Origin: Poriferisodalis sp963663635
GTDB taxonomy: Bacteria; Actinomycetota; Acidimicrobiia; Acidimicrobiales; Poriferisodalaceae
NCBI GenBank assembly: GCA_963663635.2
Contig: CAXXMY010000006.1
Coordinates: 248,001-312,000, forward strand
Direction: 5' to 3'
DNA length: 64,000 nt
The notes beneath the pieces are model-generated. The model was not told the DNA's origin and did not search any database. It saw only the letters and a list, made by a program, of their open reading frames with translations. Below are positions 17,891 through 27,366 of this stretch, piece after piece. Position 1 is the first letter of the stretch. Every line of letters begins with the position of its first letter. Position numbers and translations under genes: made by a program.

Positions 17891-18704
17891 CGACCGTGGC
17901 GAGGTCTGCTGAACGTTGCGGCAGGTGCTGGCCACCGCTCATTTCTGTTTGCCGTTCGGCTCTCTCGACGCCGACGACCTGCCACGCACTTGCCGCGCCA
18001 CGACACGGAAGCAGCGGGCGCGCAGCGTGACCCTCGGGAGGCTCGGGCGAGGGTTCGCAGCGGCGCCGGTGCCGTCGTCGTGAGGCTGCCCGCAGCGGCG
18101 AGGGGGTCTCGACGCGTCGCACGACCGCGTGACGGCACCGCCCGAATCTGAGCCGGGGACGGGTACCGACGGGGCAGGATCATGTCACCAGATTCGCCTC
18201 GAGCCTCCGATTCCGGGGCGATTCGCCGAAGCGTGAGACCACCGCCGAGCAGCCGACCGGTGCCCGCGTCGTTGCGCCATTTTTCCCGTTTCAGAGCCCA
18301 AAACGGCGGAAACACAGGCCATTTCGGGTCGATCACGGAAGCGCAAGACCCCCATCTGTACCCGGTGCCCCGTCAGACTCGGGCGGTGCCATACAGGGGC
18401 GCTGTTCGGCGTGCTCGGCAGCGTCGATGAGTGAACGGCGAGACTCCCCCTACGACCCCCGCAGCGGCTGGGATTGTCCGGGCAGGGATCCCCTCGGCGT
18501 GCGCGCCGCCGAAGTTCGCTGACGTGCCCTAGCGCCGTCCGTACCGGTTCACCTGCCGAGCGCCTGTCACGGCGCAGCGGAGAGTCCCCAGCACACCCAC
18601 TCGCCGCGTCCGAGGGGGTTCCGTGACCCCTTTCGCCGGTGCCCGCCCGGGCAACGTGCGAGGCGCAGCAACCCCAGACGGCAACGGGCCGCGCCACCCG
18701 CCGA
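17891..18704. other. Gene-free stretch downstream of IS630
   Basis: About 0.8 kb without a supportable gene. Open frames on the minus strand (17617-18336 and 18185-18697) have Arg/Ala/Pro-rich compositions typical of non-coding high-GC DNA, and one of them runs into the IS. It may hold the eroded downstream part of the secreted protein gene at 18705-19253, but no repeats of that family are visible here. Confidence 0.5.
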
Positions 18705-19253
18705 CTACGGGAAGTTCCAGCCCCAGCAGGTCACCGTGCCGTCAGTGCCCAACCCGCACGAATGCCACCTGCCGACGGACACCGTTGTGTATCCCGTTTG
18801 TTTGCCGGTCGTCGTGGCGGTGCGCGGCTTCGGCGCGGGGCAGCGAAGCGGGGTTGCTCGCTGCGCGTCCGATGATGTCGAGCGTGGACCACCGGTCGGC
18901 TCCCCCGGCGCGTCGCCATTCGGTCCCGGCGAGCAGCTTCGCTGTCGGTACCGCGGTCTCGCCGCCGACGGCGTAGCCGTTGGCCTTACCTCCGAGCAGT
19001 GCTGCCGACGCGTCGGCAGCGGCCCGTTGTGATCCCCGGCGTCGACGATGCAGCCGGTTTCGAGCACCCCGGCAAGCAGGTACGCCGCGTACAGGTCCGG
19101 TTCCGACGACGCGTCAACAAGCACCGCGGTGTCTTCGCCGTCGCCGCATCGTGGCGGCGGCGCTTCGGGAGCGCTCTGGGCTGCGGCGGGCACTGCGAGC
19201 AGCCCCGTGATGAGCAACAGCGTGGCCAGCGAGACGAAGGCCCGTCGGTGCAT
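18705..19253 (-). pseudogene. Remnant of secreted cell-wall-binding/RCC1-repeat protein
   Basis: The minus strand begins with a clean Sec signal peptide (MHRRAFVSLATLLLITGLLAV, cleaved after AAAQS or nearby), then the cell-wall-binding repeat 2 segment DTAVLVDASSEPDLYAAYLL. Near 19020 the frame breaks. The next frame carries DASAALLGGKANGYAVGGET and the hallmark GGADRWSTLDIIGRAA. A second shift returns to the first frame, which ends with an RCC1-like repeat (VSVGRWHSCGLGTDGTVTCW) and stops. Intact relatives continue with several RCC1 repeats, so this is frameshifted and 3'-truncated. Confidence 0.8.
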
Positions 19254-19496
19254 GGTGCTTCCCTCCCAGCGGAAGCCAAGGTGTGTTTGCCATCAGCACC
19301 ACGCCAACCGAAGAAGGGAACCATGTACTTGGTTCCCGTCGACGCGGCTGGCGCGTCCAGTGAGGGCCGCCGTGCTGATGGCCCGCAGAACCCTCAGCCA
19401 GTCGTGGCGGCGCGCTGTGGTGCTCGCAATGGCACGGCCCAACCTGCCAAGAGGAGCAGATGCCGATAGGGAGTCAACCATGTGCAGAGCTGGCGA

Positions 19497-19970
19497 TCAA
19501 TCCTCGACGAGGCGAGCAGGGAAGCCGCCCTTCGAGATCGGGCCCCAGCTGTCGATGTGCAGTCGCATCAGCACCTTGTCCTGGTGAGACATAGCGGCTC
19601 GGTACTCGTCCCAATCGGAATGCTCGCCGCTGATGACTCGGAAGTACTCCACGAGTCCCTCCATCGCCTCGGGCAGGTCCAATACCTCGCCGCGACATTC
19701 CAGCTGGACCCACTCGCCGTTCCATGCATCCGACATGACCACCATCCATGCCTGGGAGTTGCGGTGAAGGTTCAGCGCTTTGGCGCGGTCGGGGTAGCTG
19801 CCCACGACCACAGCCGCAGCCCCGTTGCGCTCGTCGAGGCCCATCGTGACCAGCGATGCCTGTGGCCGGCCGTCACGACGCAGCGTCAGCAGCACGCCAT
19901 GGTGCCGCTCTCTCACGAAAGCCAAGAGCTCGTCACGTTCCACCATTCGATCAGTCGCGATCGACACCAT
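19497..19970 (-). CDS. PPOX-class F420/FMN-dependent oxidoreductase
   Basis: 157 residues with the split-barrel fold of pyridoxamine-phosphate-oxidase-like proteins: the N-terminal HHGVLLTLRRDGRPQASLVT strand pair, then GSYPDRAKALNLHRNSQAWM and a GEWVQLECRGEVLDLPEAME segment. In actinobacteria this subfamily commonly uses coenzyme F420 or FMN, reducing or binding small substrates; the precise substrate cannot be assigned. It stands alone, divergent from the CoA transferase at 20121 with 150 bp between them. Confidence 0.82.
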   Translation of the reverse strand: MVSIATDRMVERDELLAFVRERHHGVLLTLRRDGRPQASLVTMGLDERNGAAAVVVGSYPDRAKALNLHRNSQAWMVVMSDAWNGEWVQLECRGEVLDLPEAMEGLVEYFRVISGEHSDWDEYRAAMSHQDKVLMRLHIDSWGPISKGGFPARLVED

Positions 19971-20120
19971 GCGCCGCCTCCTCAGTCGTTGCCGGACGCC
20001 GCGCGCAGTCTCGCCGGATGAAGCGACGCTCGCACCGTTGGTCTGGACGCGGAAGAATCACCGGTCAAGAAGCGACCGTCGACGGGCGTGCATCCGTCGC
20101 GACGAAAGGCAGGCCGTCAC

Positions 20121-22562
20121 ATGTTGGCGCACTACCGAGTCCTCGACCTGTGTGAGGGAATCAGCCAGTTCGCGGGCTACTTGCTTGCAAGCCTGGGCGC
20201 GGAAGTCATCGCTGTCGAGCCTCCCCAGGGAGTGCGCAGCCGTCACCTCGGGCCGTTCATCGACGACGAACCGGACCCGGAACGCTCGCTGGGCCACTGG
20301 GCCTACAACCAAGGCAAGCGCAGCGTCACTGCAGATCTGAGCTCAGCTCAGGGCCGGCAGCGCCTGCTCGACCTCGTGACCAGCGCCGACGCCCTCATCG
20401 AGGATGCACCGGTTGGGCACATGGCTTCGGTCGGTCTCGCCTACGAGGACCTCGCCGCTGGCAACCCCGCAATCGTCCACGCTTCGGTAACGCCCTACGG
20501 CTCGACCGGCCCGCGCAGCACCTGGGCTGGCTCAGATCTCACAGCGGTCGCCGGCAGCGGCTTCCTGCATGCCAGCGGCGACGCAGACCGCCCTCCGGTG
20601 CGTGTCTCGGGAGTGCCGCAGAGCTTTCTGCAGGCTGCGGGCGATGCAGCAGCCGCAACCCTCATCGCGTTGCGCGAAGCCAAACGCAGCGGACGAGGCC
20701 AGCACGTCGACGTCTCAGCCATGGAGTCGATGACCCACGGTCAGCCGCAGAATCTGTCGCCGCGGGTCAATGCCAATCCGATCAACCGCATCGCCGGCGG
20801 TCTCAGCATCGGCGGCGTCGACATCCCGATGCTCTTCCCGTGTGCCGACGGAAACACCATCTGCGTCTCGCTGATGGGGGCCGCATTCGAGCCGTTCTCC
20901 CGCCGGCTTGTCGAATGGGAAGCAGAAGAAGGCTTCGCCGATGAGGAGATCCAGAGCATCGACTGGGGAACGCTCGGGGTCGAAGTGCTGAGCGGGCAGC
21001 GATCACCAGAAATCGTCCGCAAGGCCTTCGCCACCCACGCCAGGTTTCTGGCCACCAAGACCAAGCAAGAGTTGTGGGAGGCCGCGTTCAGCCGGAACAT
21101 CCTGCTCACTCCATCGGCCCGCGTGAGTGACCTGCTGACCAACGAGCATTTCGCCGATCGTGACTTCTGGCGAGTCAGCGAACTCCCCGACGGGCGCACG
21201 GCGCGCTTCTGCGGTCCGTTGGTGCACTACAGCGACGATGCACCCGAACGTGGCCAGAAGATTCCGACGCTCGGCGCCGACAACGGCACCGTCGACACCG
21301 CCCGCCGGCCGCACGCCTCGACGGTCGCCGACGCCGAGACGGGGCGAAATCCCGAGTCATCGCAACTACCGCTCGCGGGGCTCAAGGTGGTGGAGTTCTC
21401 GTGGGTCATCGCCACACCCTCGGCGGTGCGGATCCTCGCCGACTACGGCGCCACGGTGGTGAAGGTCGAGACCGAGCGCCGACCCGACACGATGCGCACG
21501 GTGAATCCGTTTGTGGACGAGGAAACCCACCCAGACAACAGCGTCGGCTATGGCGTGTACAACGCGGGCAAGCGCAGCCTGAGCCTGGATCTGAGCAAGC
21601 CCCAGTCTCGCGGGGTCGTCACCGACCTCATCCGCTGGGCCGACATCGCTACGGAGTCGTGGGCGCCGGGATCCGCTGCACGCATGGGCTACGGCTACCA
21701 CGAGCTGTCTGCCATTAACCCCCAGTTGATCATGCTGTCGAGTTCGCTCCTCGGCCAGACCGGACCGCACTCGGGTCTGGCGGGGTACGGCTTCATGGCA
21801 GCGGCCATAGCTGGCTTCTACGAGATCACCGGCTGGCCCGACCGAGGTCCTGCGGGCCCCTACGGTCCGTACACCGACTTCCTGGCTCCCCGTGTGATCG
21901 TCGCATCCCTGATGGCTGCCCTGGAGCGCCGCGATCGCACTGGCAGCGGGTGCTACCTCGACCTGTCCCAGACGGAGGCGGCGCTGCATTACCTGTCGCC
22001 AGCGATTCTGGATGCCTCGATCAACGGCCGGGATCCGCAGCGGTGTGGCAACGAGGACCCGCACTTGAGCCCGCACGGCGTCTACCCGAGCACGGGCGAC
22101 GATCAGTGGGTGGCGATTGCTTGTACCGATGACAGATGGCCCGCGATGACGCAAGCAGTGGGACTGGTCAGCGATGGGGCAGTGGGCTGGGACCAGGCTG
22201 TCCGGCGGGAGCGCGCTTCGGAGATCGACGAGGCCATCTCGGCATGGACATCGGGTCGCAGCAATGTCGAGGCGGCCGAGACGCTGCAATTGAGCGGCAT
22301 TGACGCCTACCCGGTCAACAATGCGCAGGGTTGCTGCGACGACCCGCAGCTCAACGCTCGTGAGCACCACATCAATGTCCCCCAAGGATATCGCGGGACG
22401 ATGTGGACGCAGAACTGCCGGACCCGCATGTCACGCACTCCGGGGGTCGTGTGGCGCGGCGGCCCCTGCCTCGGAGAGGACAACTACGAAGTGCTCAGCG
22501 AGTATCTCGGCTACGACGCCGATCAGATTGCCGATCTCGCAGCAGCTGAAGTGCTCGGTTGA
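20121..22562 (+). CDS. Two-domain CaiB/BaiF-type CoA transferase
   Basis: 813 residues from the ATG at 20121 (the open frame extends to a GTG at 20088, but the conserved YRVLDLCEGI begins right after the ATG). Two class III CoA transferase domains are fused: residues 1 to about 395, with GRGQHVDVSAMESM, and about 420-813, with GLKVVEFSWVIATPSAVRIL and GSGCYLDLSQTEAA. Members move CoA between carboxylic acids without a covalent ping-pong on Glu. Most are single-domain dimers; fused versions probably fold as an internal pseudo-dimer. It converges with the CapA-like gene, 5 bp apart. Confidence 0.88.
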   Translation: MLAHYRVLDLCEGISQFAGYLLASLGAEVIAVEPPQGVRSRHLGPFIDDEPDPERSLGHWAYNQGKRSVTADLSSAQGRQRLLDLVTSADALIEDAPVGHMASVGLAYEDLAAGNPAIVHASVTPYGSTGPRSTWAGSDLTAVAGSGFLHASGDADRPPVRVSGVPQSFLQAAGDAAAATLIALREAKRSGRGQHVDVSAMESMTHGQPQNLSPRVNANPINRIAGGLSIGGVDIPMLFPCADGNTICVSLMGAAFEPFSRRLVEWEAEEGFADEEIQSIDWGTLGVEVLSGQRSPEIVRKAFATHARFLATKTKQELWEAAFSRNILLTPSARVSDLLTNEHFADRDFWRVSELPDGRTARFCGPLVHYSDDAPERGQKIPTLGADNGTVDTARRPHASTVADAETGRNPESSQLPLAGLKVVEFSWVIATPSAVRILADYGATVVKVETERRPDTMRTVNPFVDEETHPDNSVGYGVYNAGKRSLSLDLSKPQSRGVVTDLIRWADIATESWAPGSAARMGYGYHELSAINPQLIMLSSSLLGQTGPHSGLAGYGFMAAAIAGFYEITGWPDRGPAGPYGPYTDFLAPRVIVASLMAALERRDRTGSGCYLDLSQTEAALHYLSPAILDASINGRDPQRCGNEDPHLSPHGVYPSTGDDQWVAIACTDDRWPAMTQAVGLVSDGAVGWDQAVRRERASEIDEAISAWTSGRSNVEAAETLQLSGIDAYPVNNAQGCCDDPQLNAREHHINVPQGYRGTMWTQNCRTRMSRTPGVVWRGGPCLGEDNYEVLSEYLGYDADQIADLAAAEVLG

Positions 22563-22567
22563 GCAGG

Positions 22568-23902
22568 TCACCCATCGCTGGACTCGGACTCAGCGCCTGA
22601 TTCAGACTCAGACTCGGTTTCGGGCTCGGTATCGGTTTCGGACCCAGTCTCAGCTTCGGCTTCAGTCTCGGGTTCAGTCTCAGCTTCCGGTTCCGCGTCG
22701 TTCTGCGGTGCCGGGGGAGTGGTTATCGGAGGTGGCTGGTGGCGCGCGCAGTCGCCCGAGACGATGTCGGTGAGCCGATTGACACGGGCGCCTTCGGCAG
22801 CCGGCACTGGCGCACCGTTGGTATCGAGCAGATGGGGGTGGAATGACCAACCCACGATTTCGGCGCCATCGAAGTCAATCTGCAGCACGCCCGTCTCGCC
22901 GGTGATGCCCGACCGGTGGTGCCAGATGAAGTTGCCGAGCGAGTAGGCGACGAGCTTCCCATCGTCGAACAGGACCGGTTGCAGCACATGAGGATGTTGG
23001 CCAATGACCGCGTTGGCCCCGTTGTGCAGCAGTTCGAACGCAAAGTCGCGCTGGCGTCCATCGGGGCAGGTCATGCGCTCGATGCCCCAGTGCACGACCG
23101 CTATCACGACATCGGCTTCCCGGGCAGCCGCCCTGACGTTCGCGAGCACGCGCTCGCGCTGGTAGGCCGACGCGATGCCCGGCCGCGACGCGCCGGCCGG
23201 AAAGCCGAGCGGCACCACCATCGAGGCTCCGACGAAGGCGACGCGAACGCCCGGCCGCACCTCGATGGTGCGGTGCCGGTAGGCATCGGAGCTGGTGGCT
23301 CCCGCGCCGAGCGCAATCACACCCTCGGCTTCGAGCAGGTCGATCGTGTCGATCAGGGCATCGGGCCCGAAGTCCTTAGCGTGGTTGTTGGCGAGATTGG
23401 CGACGTCGACTCCGGCTGACGCAATGCGTGCTGCGGCGCCCGGTGGTGCCCGGAACACGTACTGCTTGTCCGCGGCAGGCTCACCTCGGTCGCTGATCGC
23501 CATCTCCACGTTGACCAGTGCGATGTCCGCCTCCTCGAGCAGCGGGACGATGCCCGCGAATGGATCGATGCCAACGGCCTCGCTGCGGTCCATCAGCACG
23601 TCCCCGCCCGCCAGCAGGGTCCATCTCAGGTCTGGTTCGGTGGTTGGCGGGACGTCGGCGGTTGTCGGGGTTGCACCCGCGTCGGCAACGCGGACCGATG
23701 GCGCCGGTGCCGAGGTGGGGGACGAGGTGGAATCCGGCTGTTCGAGGCTTGCGCCCGCGCGCGCTGCGATAGTCGCCAGAGGGCTCGCGCCGCCGGCAGT
23801 GGCAGTCGTCGGAGGCGCCACTCGGACCGTGCTGGCGCTGCATGCTGCAAGCAGCACGGCTGCGCTCATCCCAAGCGCCCGAGCGAGCCCCGATGCGCTC
23901 AC
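22568..23902 (-). CDS. CapA-like (PGA_cap) metallophosphatase-fold lipoprotein
   Basis: 444 residues from a GTG. N-terminal lipoprotein signal with LLAAC, Cys21 lipidated; a Thr/Ala/Pro-rich spacer to about residue 90; then the CapA/PGA_cap domain with LLAGGDVLMDR, NVEMAISDRG, NLANNHAKDFG, VVHWGIE and ANAVIGQHPHVLQP, the metal-binding Asp/His/Asn set of a calcineurin-like fold. The family is linked to poly-gamma-glutamate capsule formation but many members act in other envelope processes. The last 50 residues are almost only Glu, Ser, Thr, Ala and Gly, a strongly acidic tail encoded by imperfect hexamer repeats. Confidence 0.86.
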   Translation of the reverse strand: MSASGLARALGMSAAVLLAACSASTVRVAPPTTATAGGASPLATIAARAGASLEQPDSTSSPTSAPAPSVRVADAGATPTTADVPPTTEPDLRWTLLAGGDVLMDRSEAVGIDPFAGIVPLLEEADIALVNVEMAISDRGEPAADKQYVFRAPPGAAARIASAGVDVANLANNHAKDFGPDALIDTIDLLEAEGVIALGAGATSSDAYRHRTIEVRPGVRVAFVGASMVVPLGFPAGASRPGIASAYQRERVLANVRAAAREADVVIAVVHWGIERMTCPDGRQRDFAFELLHNGANAVIGQHPHVLQPVLFDDGKLVAYSLGNFIWHHRSGITGETGVLQIDFDGAEIVGWSFHPHLLDTNGAPVPAAEGARVNRLTDIVSGDCARHQPPPITTPPAPQNDAEPEAETEPETEAEAETGSETDTEPETESESESGAESESSDG

Positions 23903-23942
23903 TCGGCGCCGTCCGCGGTGGGCGATGGTGTTCAGCAGCTGC

Positions 23943-24791
23943 TCAGCCGGCGTTGAATACCCAACGCAGCCCGTGCGCGATCAGCGCGTAGGGCACGGTG
24001 AAGTGGGTCTCCTCGGGCCAGATCATCGTCTTGAGCTTGAGGTTCGGGTAGTCGCGGCCTGCCAGCAATTCGCCCAGCCGTTCGGTGTGCTCGGCGGTCC
24101 GTGCCTGCTCGAAGATGGCGGTCGCACCTGGGTCGAAGGCGGGGCTGAGTACATCCTCCGCGCCGCCCGCAGCCAAGTACACGACCGCATCGAGGTCATC
24201 GTTGGCGTCGGCATATGTCGCTTCGTAGTCGAACACCAGCGGATGGTCCCAGCAGATCCACGGGCTGCCGATGACGTACCGGTTGAAGAACCCGCCGTGG
24301 TTGAACAGCGTGTAGCAGCCGAAGAGACCGCCCATCGAATCGCCCACGTAGGTGCGGTCGTCGCTCATGTTGAAGTTCTCGGTGAGCCAGGGTCACAGTT
24401 CCTCGGACATGAATCGAGCGAACAGAGGAGCGCCGCCGCCGACGACTTCGCCCTCGACCAGCGGGGATGCGTTCAGCTGTCCGAGCTGCCACTCGTCCGA
24501 TGTCGGCGAGAAGTCGTACATGCGCCGCCCGGTCACGTACACGATGTCGCCGCCGACCGGGTAGCCGATCCCCACGGTGAGCACTGGGGGAATCTCCCCG
24601 CCCATCAACAGCATCGTGGCCATGTCGGCGGCGAAGCCGATACCGAAGTTTGCATCGGTCTGGTACACGACCGGCAGTGGCTCTGGCCAGTCGATCGGCG
24701 GGCCTTGCGTGGTGATCTCGAAGTCGAAATCCATGAGATCGGAATGGACGATGTGAGTCTGGGTGAGCGAAAGCCGCTGTGGTCCTGCCAT
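23943..24791 (-). pseudogene. Alpha/beta-hydrolase esterase interrupted by an in-frame TGA
   Basis: From the ATG at 24791 the frame reads a putative esterase (PF00756-like, FrmB/Fes/IroE group) up to RFMSEEL, hits TGA at 24393-24395, and continues in the same frame with PWLTENFNMSDDRTYVGDSM. The nucleophile elbow G-D-S-M-G-G lies after the stop, and an HFTVPYA segment holds the likely catalytic His. Everything else is intact, so a single substitution (for example CGA to TGA) explains it. As TGA is a normal stop for many genes here, recoding is unlikely. It sits upstream of the CapA-like gene on the same strand, 40 bp apart. Confidence 0.83.
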
Positions 24792-24979
24792 GAGGCGCCC
24801 TTTCGGGTCCGGTTGGGTGGGCCCGAGTCTCGCGCGGCGTTCGGCCGGGCGGCGTCTCGCGCAGCGGCCAGATGAGGTCGCGCGGGTGTCACGCGGTCCG
24901 AAGCGTCGAAGTAGCGTCGCACACGCTGGGCCGATCAGCGCTGGCCGCGCCACGTCTGGCTGTGAACAAGGAGATGCGC

Positions 24980-26146
24980 ATGGCACTCGCAGACACAGTT
25001 CAGGGGATCCTCGACCGCGGCGTCGCCGACGGTGATGTCGTCGGAGCGGTGGCGAAGATCATCGCACCAGATGGCGAGATCTGCTCTGGTGCCGCAGGCA
25101 CACACGGCGCCGTCAGCGATGTCGCGATGAACAACGACACGGTCTGCTGGATCGCCTCGATGACCAAGGCGCTCACTGGCACCGCAGCGATGCAGCTCGT
25201 CGAGCAGGGCAAGCTCTCGCTCGACGGCCCGGCGGCGGAAACACTGCCGTTGCTGGACGAGCTCGAGGTGCTCACGGGGTTTGACGACAATGGCGCACCC
25301 GTCACCCGGGCCCGCAATGGCGACATCACGCTGCGACAGCTGCTGACCCACACCGCCGGCATGGGCTACGACATCTGGAGCCCAGAGCTGGGGCGGTACC
25401 AAGAAGCCACTGGCACGCCCGGCATCACCGAGTGCCAGAAGTCGACCCTGCGCATTCCGCTGCTGTTCGATCCAGGCGAACGCTGGATGTACGGAACCGG
25501 AATCGACTACGCCGGCCAGATGGTCGAGGCGGTGTCGGGAATGTCGCTGGGGGAGTACTTCGCGGCGAACGTCACCGGGCCGCTCGGCATGTCCGACACT
25601 GCGTTCCGCATCAGCGATGACATGCGGTCGCGCCTGTCGGCCATGCACGCACGCACCGAGGATGGCTCGCTGGTTGAGATGCCATTCGAGCTCCCCCAGG
25701 ATCCTGAAATGGAGATGGGCGGAGGCGGGCTGTACTCCACGGTCCACGACTACTGCCAGTTCCTGGCGATGATGCTGAACGGCGGCAGCCTCGACGGCCG
25801 CCAGATCGTCTCGGCTGACACGCATCAGCAGATGGTGACCAATGCCATGGGCGACCTGCGCGTCACCATGCTGCACACCGCGATCCCGCCCTACTCCAAC
25901 GATGCCGAGTTCTTCCCTGGAATCGAGAAGTCCTGGGGTCTCACGTTTCAGATCAACGAGGAGCCTGCGCCGACTGGTCGCCCTGCCGGCGGTCTCATGT
26001 GGGCCGGGCTGGCCAACTCGTTCTTCTGGATCGACCTGGCGAACCAGGTGGCCGGCTGCTACATCAGCCAGGTAGTGCCATTCGCCGATGCGCGCTCATA
26101 CCAGCTGTACGAGGACATCGAGACGGCCGTCTACGAGAGCCTGTAG
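24980..26146 (+). CDS. Beta-lactamase-fold serine hydrolase (class C/EstB-like)
   Basis: 388 residues. The start is placed at the ATG at 24980 because AAGGAG (24968-24973) precedes it at 6 bases; the open frame runs further upstream without homology. Motifs: S-M-T-K (Ser60, Lys63), the nucleophile and base of serine beta-lactamases and DD-peptidases; RWMYGTGIDYAGQ, which holds the YxN-equivalent region; and a GGGLYSTVHDYCQFLAMML block typical of family VIII carboxylesterases. No signal peptide, so probably cytoplasmic and more likely an esterase than a resistance enzyme. Converges with fabF, 28 bp apart. Confidence 0.87.
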   Translation: MALADTVQGILDRGVADGDVVGAVAKIIAPDGEICSGAAGTHGAVSDVAMNNDTVCWIASMTKALTGTAAMQLVEQGKLSLDGPAAETLPLLDELEVLTGFDDNGAPVTRARNGDITLRQLLTHTAGMGYDIWSPELGRYQEATGTPGITECQKSTLRIPLLFDPGERWMYGTGIDYAGQMVEAVSGMSLGEYFAANVTGPLGMSDTAFRISDDMRSRLSAMHARTEDGSLVEMPFELPQDPEMEMGGGGLYSTVHDYCQFLAMMLNGGSLDGRQIVSADTHQQMVTNAMGDLRVTMLHTAIPPYSNDAEFFPGIEKSWGLTFQINEEPAPTGRPAGGLMWAGLANSFFWIDLANQVAGCYISQVVPFADARSYQLYEDIETAVYESL

Positions 26147-26174
26147 GGGTTTTCGCTGCGGTTCCGCTCGCCCT

Positions 26175-27356
26175 CTAGGCGGGCGGCGGTCCTAGCACGA
26201 GGCAGCCGTTGTGACCGCCGAAGCCGAATGAGTTGCTGAGCGAGGGGCCTGGCTCCCAGTCGGCGGCCTGGCCGGTCACCAGCCGGAACTCGGGCAGGTC
26301 CGGGTCTGGGGTTGTCCATCCTGCGGTGGGCGGGATCTTGCGATGCCTCATCGACAACAGGACCGCCACGGCCTCGAACGCCCCAGCGGCGCCCAGCGCG
26401 TGGCCGGTCACGCCCTTGGTGGATGTCACCAGCGGTCCGTCGGCGCCGAAGAGCTTGTTCAGTGCCTCGGCCTCCGCGGCATCGTTCAGCGGCGTCGATG
26501 TGCCGTGCGCATTGACGTGCACAATGTCGCGAGGCGTGAGTCCTGCGTCGTCGATGGCCAGTTGCATGCAGCGCAGAGCACCTGCGCCACCGGGCGCAGG
26601 TGCCGTGATGTGGTGGGCATCGGCGTTCGAGCCGACGCCCAGAACTTCGCCGTGAATCGTGGCTCCGCGTGCGACCGCAGAGTCCCATTCCTCGAGCACG
26701 AGCGTGGCCGCACCCTCGGTGATCATGAAGCCGTCGCGATTTCGGTCGAACGGCATCGAGACGCCGCTGGTGGACAGCGCTGTCATGTTGGCGAATCCCG
26801 CCGTGCCCACCGGTGTCATCACCGACTCGCATCCGCCCGCCACTGCCACGTCGATGACGTCTGCCCGGATCAGTCGCGTGGCGTAGCCCACGGCGTGGGT
26901 CGCGGCGGCGCAGGCAGTCGTCAGCACCTCGCAGGGTCCGGCCAGTCCGTAACGCATCGAGATCGCTGCGCCCGCAGCGTTGGGCATCATCATCGGGACC
27001 ATGAACGGCGAGACACGCCGTGCTCCCTTGCGGTCCAGCACAAGGACCTGGTCCTCGAACGTCTGCAAGCCGCCCACGCCAGTGCCGAAGATGACGCCTT
27101 GCCGGTCGGGATTGTGCGTCAGCTCGCCGGCGTCCGCCATCGCCTGAGCAGTCGACGCCAACGCCAACTGCTGGGATCGGTCGGCGCGCCGCGCATATTT
27201 GGGATTGCTGTAGTACGGGGCGGGGTCGAAGTCGGTGATACGGCGCTCGCCGTGCGGTGGCTCGGAATTCAGCCCGATCCAAAACTCGTCGACGCTGGCC
27301 CCGGCACACGAAATGACGCCAAGGCCGACGATGGCAACTCTGCGGCTGTCGGTCAC
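26175..27356 (-). CDS. fabF: 3-oxoacyl-ACP synthase II
   Basis: 393 residues, slightly shorter than the usual 410. Thiolase fold with the Cys-His-His catalytic set: LTTACAAATHAVG (Cys149), VNAHGTSTPLND and KGVTGHALGAAG. It condenses malonyl-ACP with acyl-ACP in the elongation cycle of type II fatty-acid synthesis in the cytoplasm. It is the last gene of the minus-strand operon fabD-fabH-fabG-acpP-fabF, 10 bp after acpP. There is only one KAS II in the window. Confidence 0.95.
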   Translation of the reverse strand: MTDSRRVAIVGLGVISCAGASVDEFWIGLNSEPPHGERRITDFDPAPYYSNPKYARRADRSQQLALASTAQAMADAGELTHNPDRQGVIFGTGVGGLQTFEDQVLVLDRKGARRVSPFMVPMMMPNAAGAAISMRYGLAGPCEVLTTACAAATHAVGYATRLIRADVIDVAVAGGCESVMTPVGTAGFANMTALSTSGVSMPFDRNRDGFMITEGAATLVLEEWDSAVARGATIHGEVLGVGSNADAHHITAPAPGGAGALRCMQLAIDDAGLTPRDIVHVNAHGTSTPLNDAAEAEALNKLFGADGPLVTSTKGVTGHALGAAGAFEAVAVLLSMRHRKIPPTAGWTTPDPDLPEFRLVTGQAADWEPGPSLSNSFGFGGHNGCLVLGPPPA

Positions 27357-27366
27357 GACGGCCCTT

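Noticed and set aside
24393..24395. TGA as a selenocysteine or reassigned codon
   Set aside because: Many confident genes here end in TGA, no SECIS-like hairpin was seen after it, and the position is not a catalytic Cys in this esterase family.
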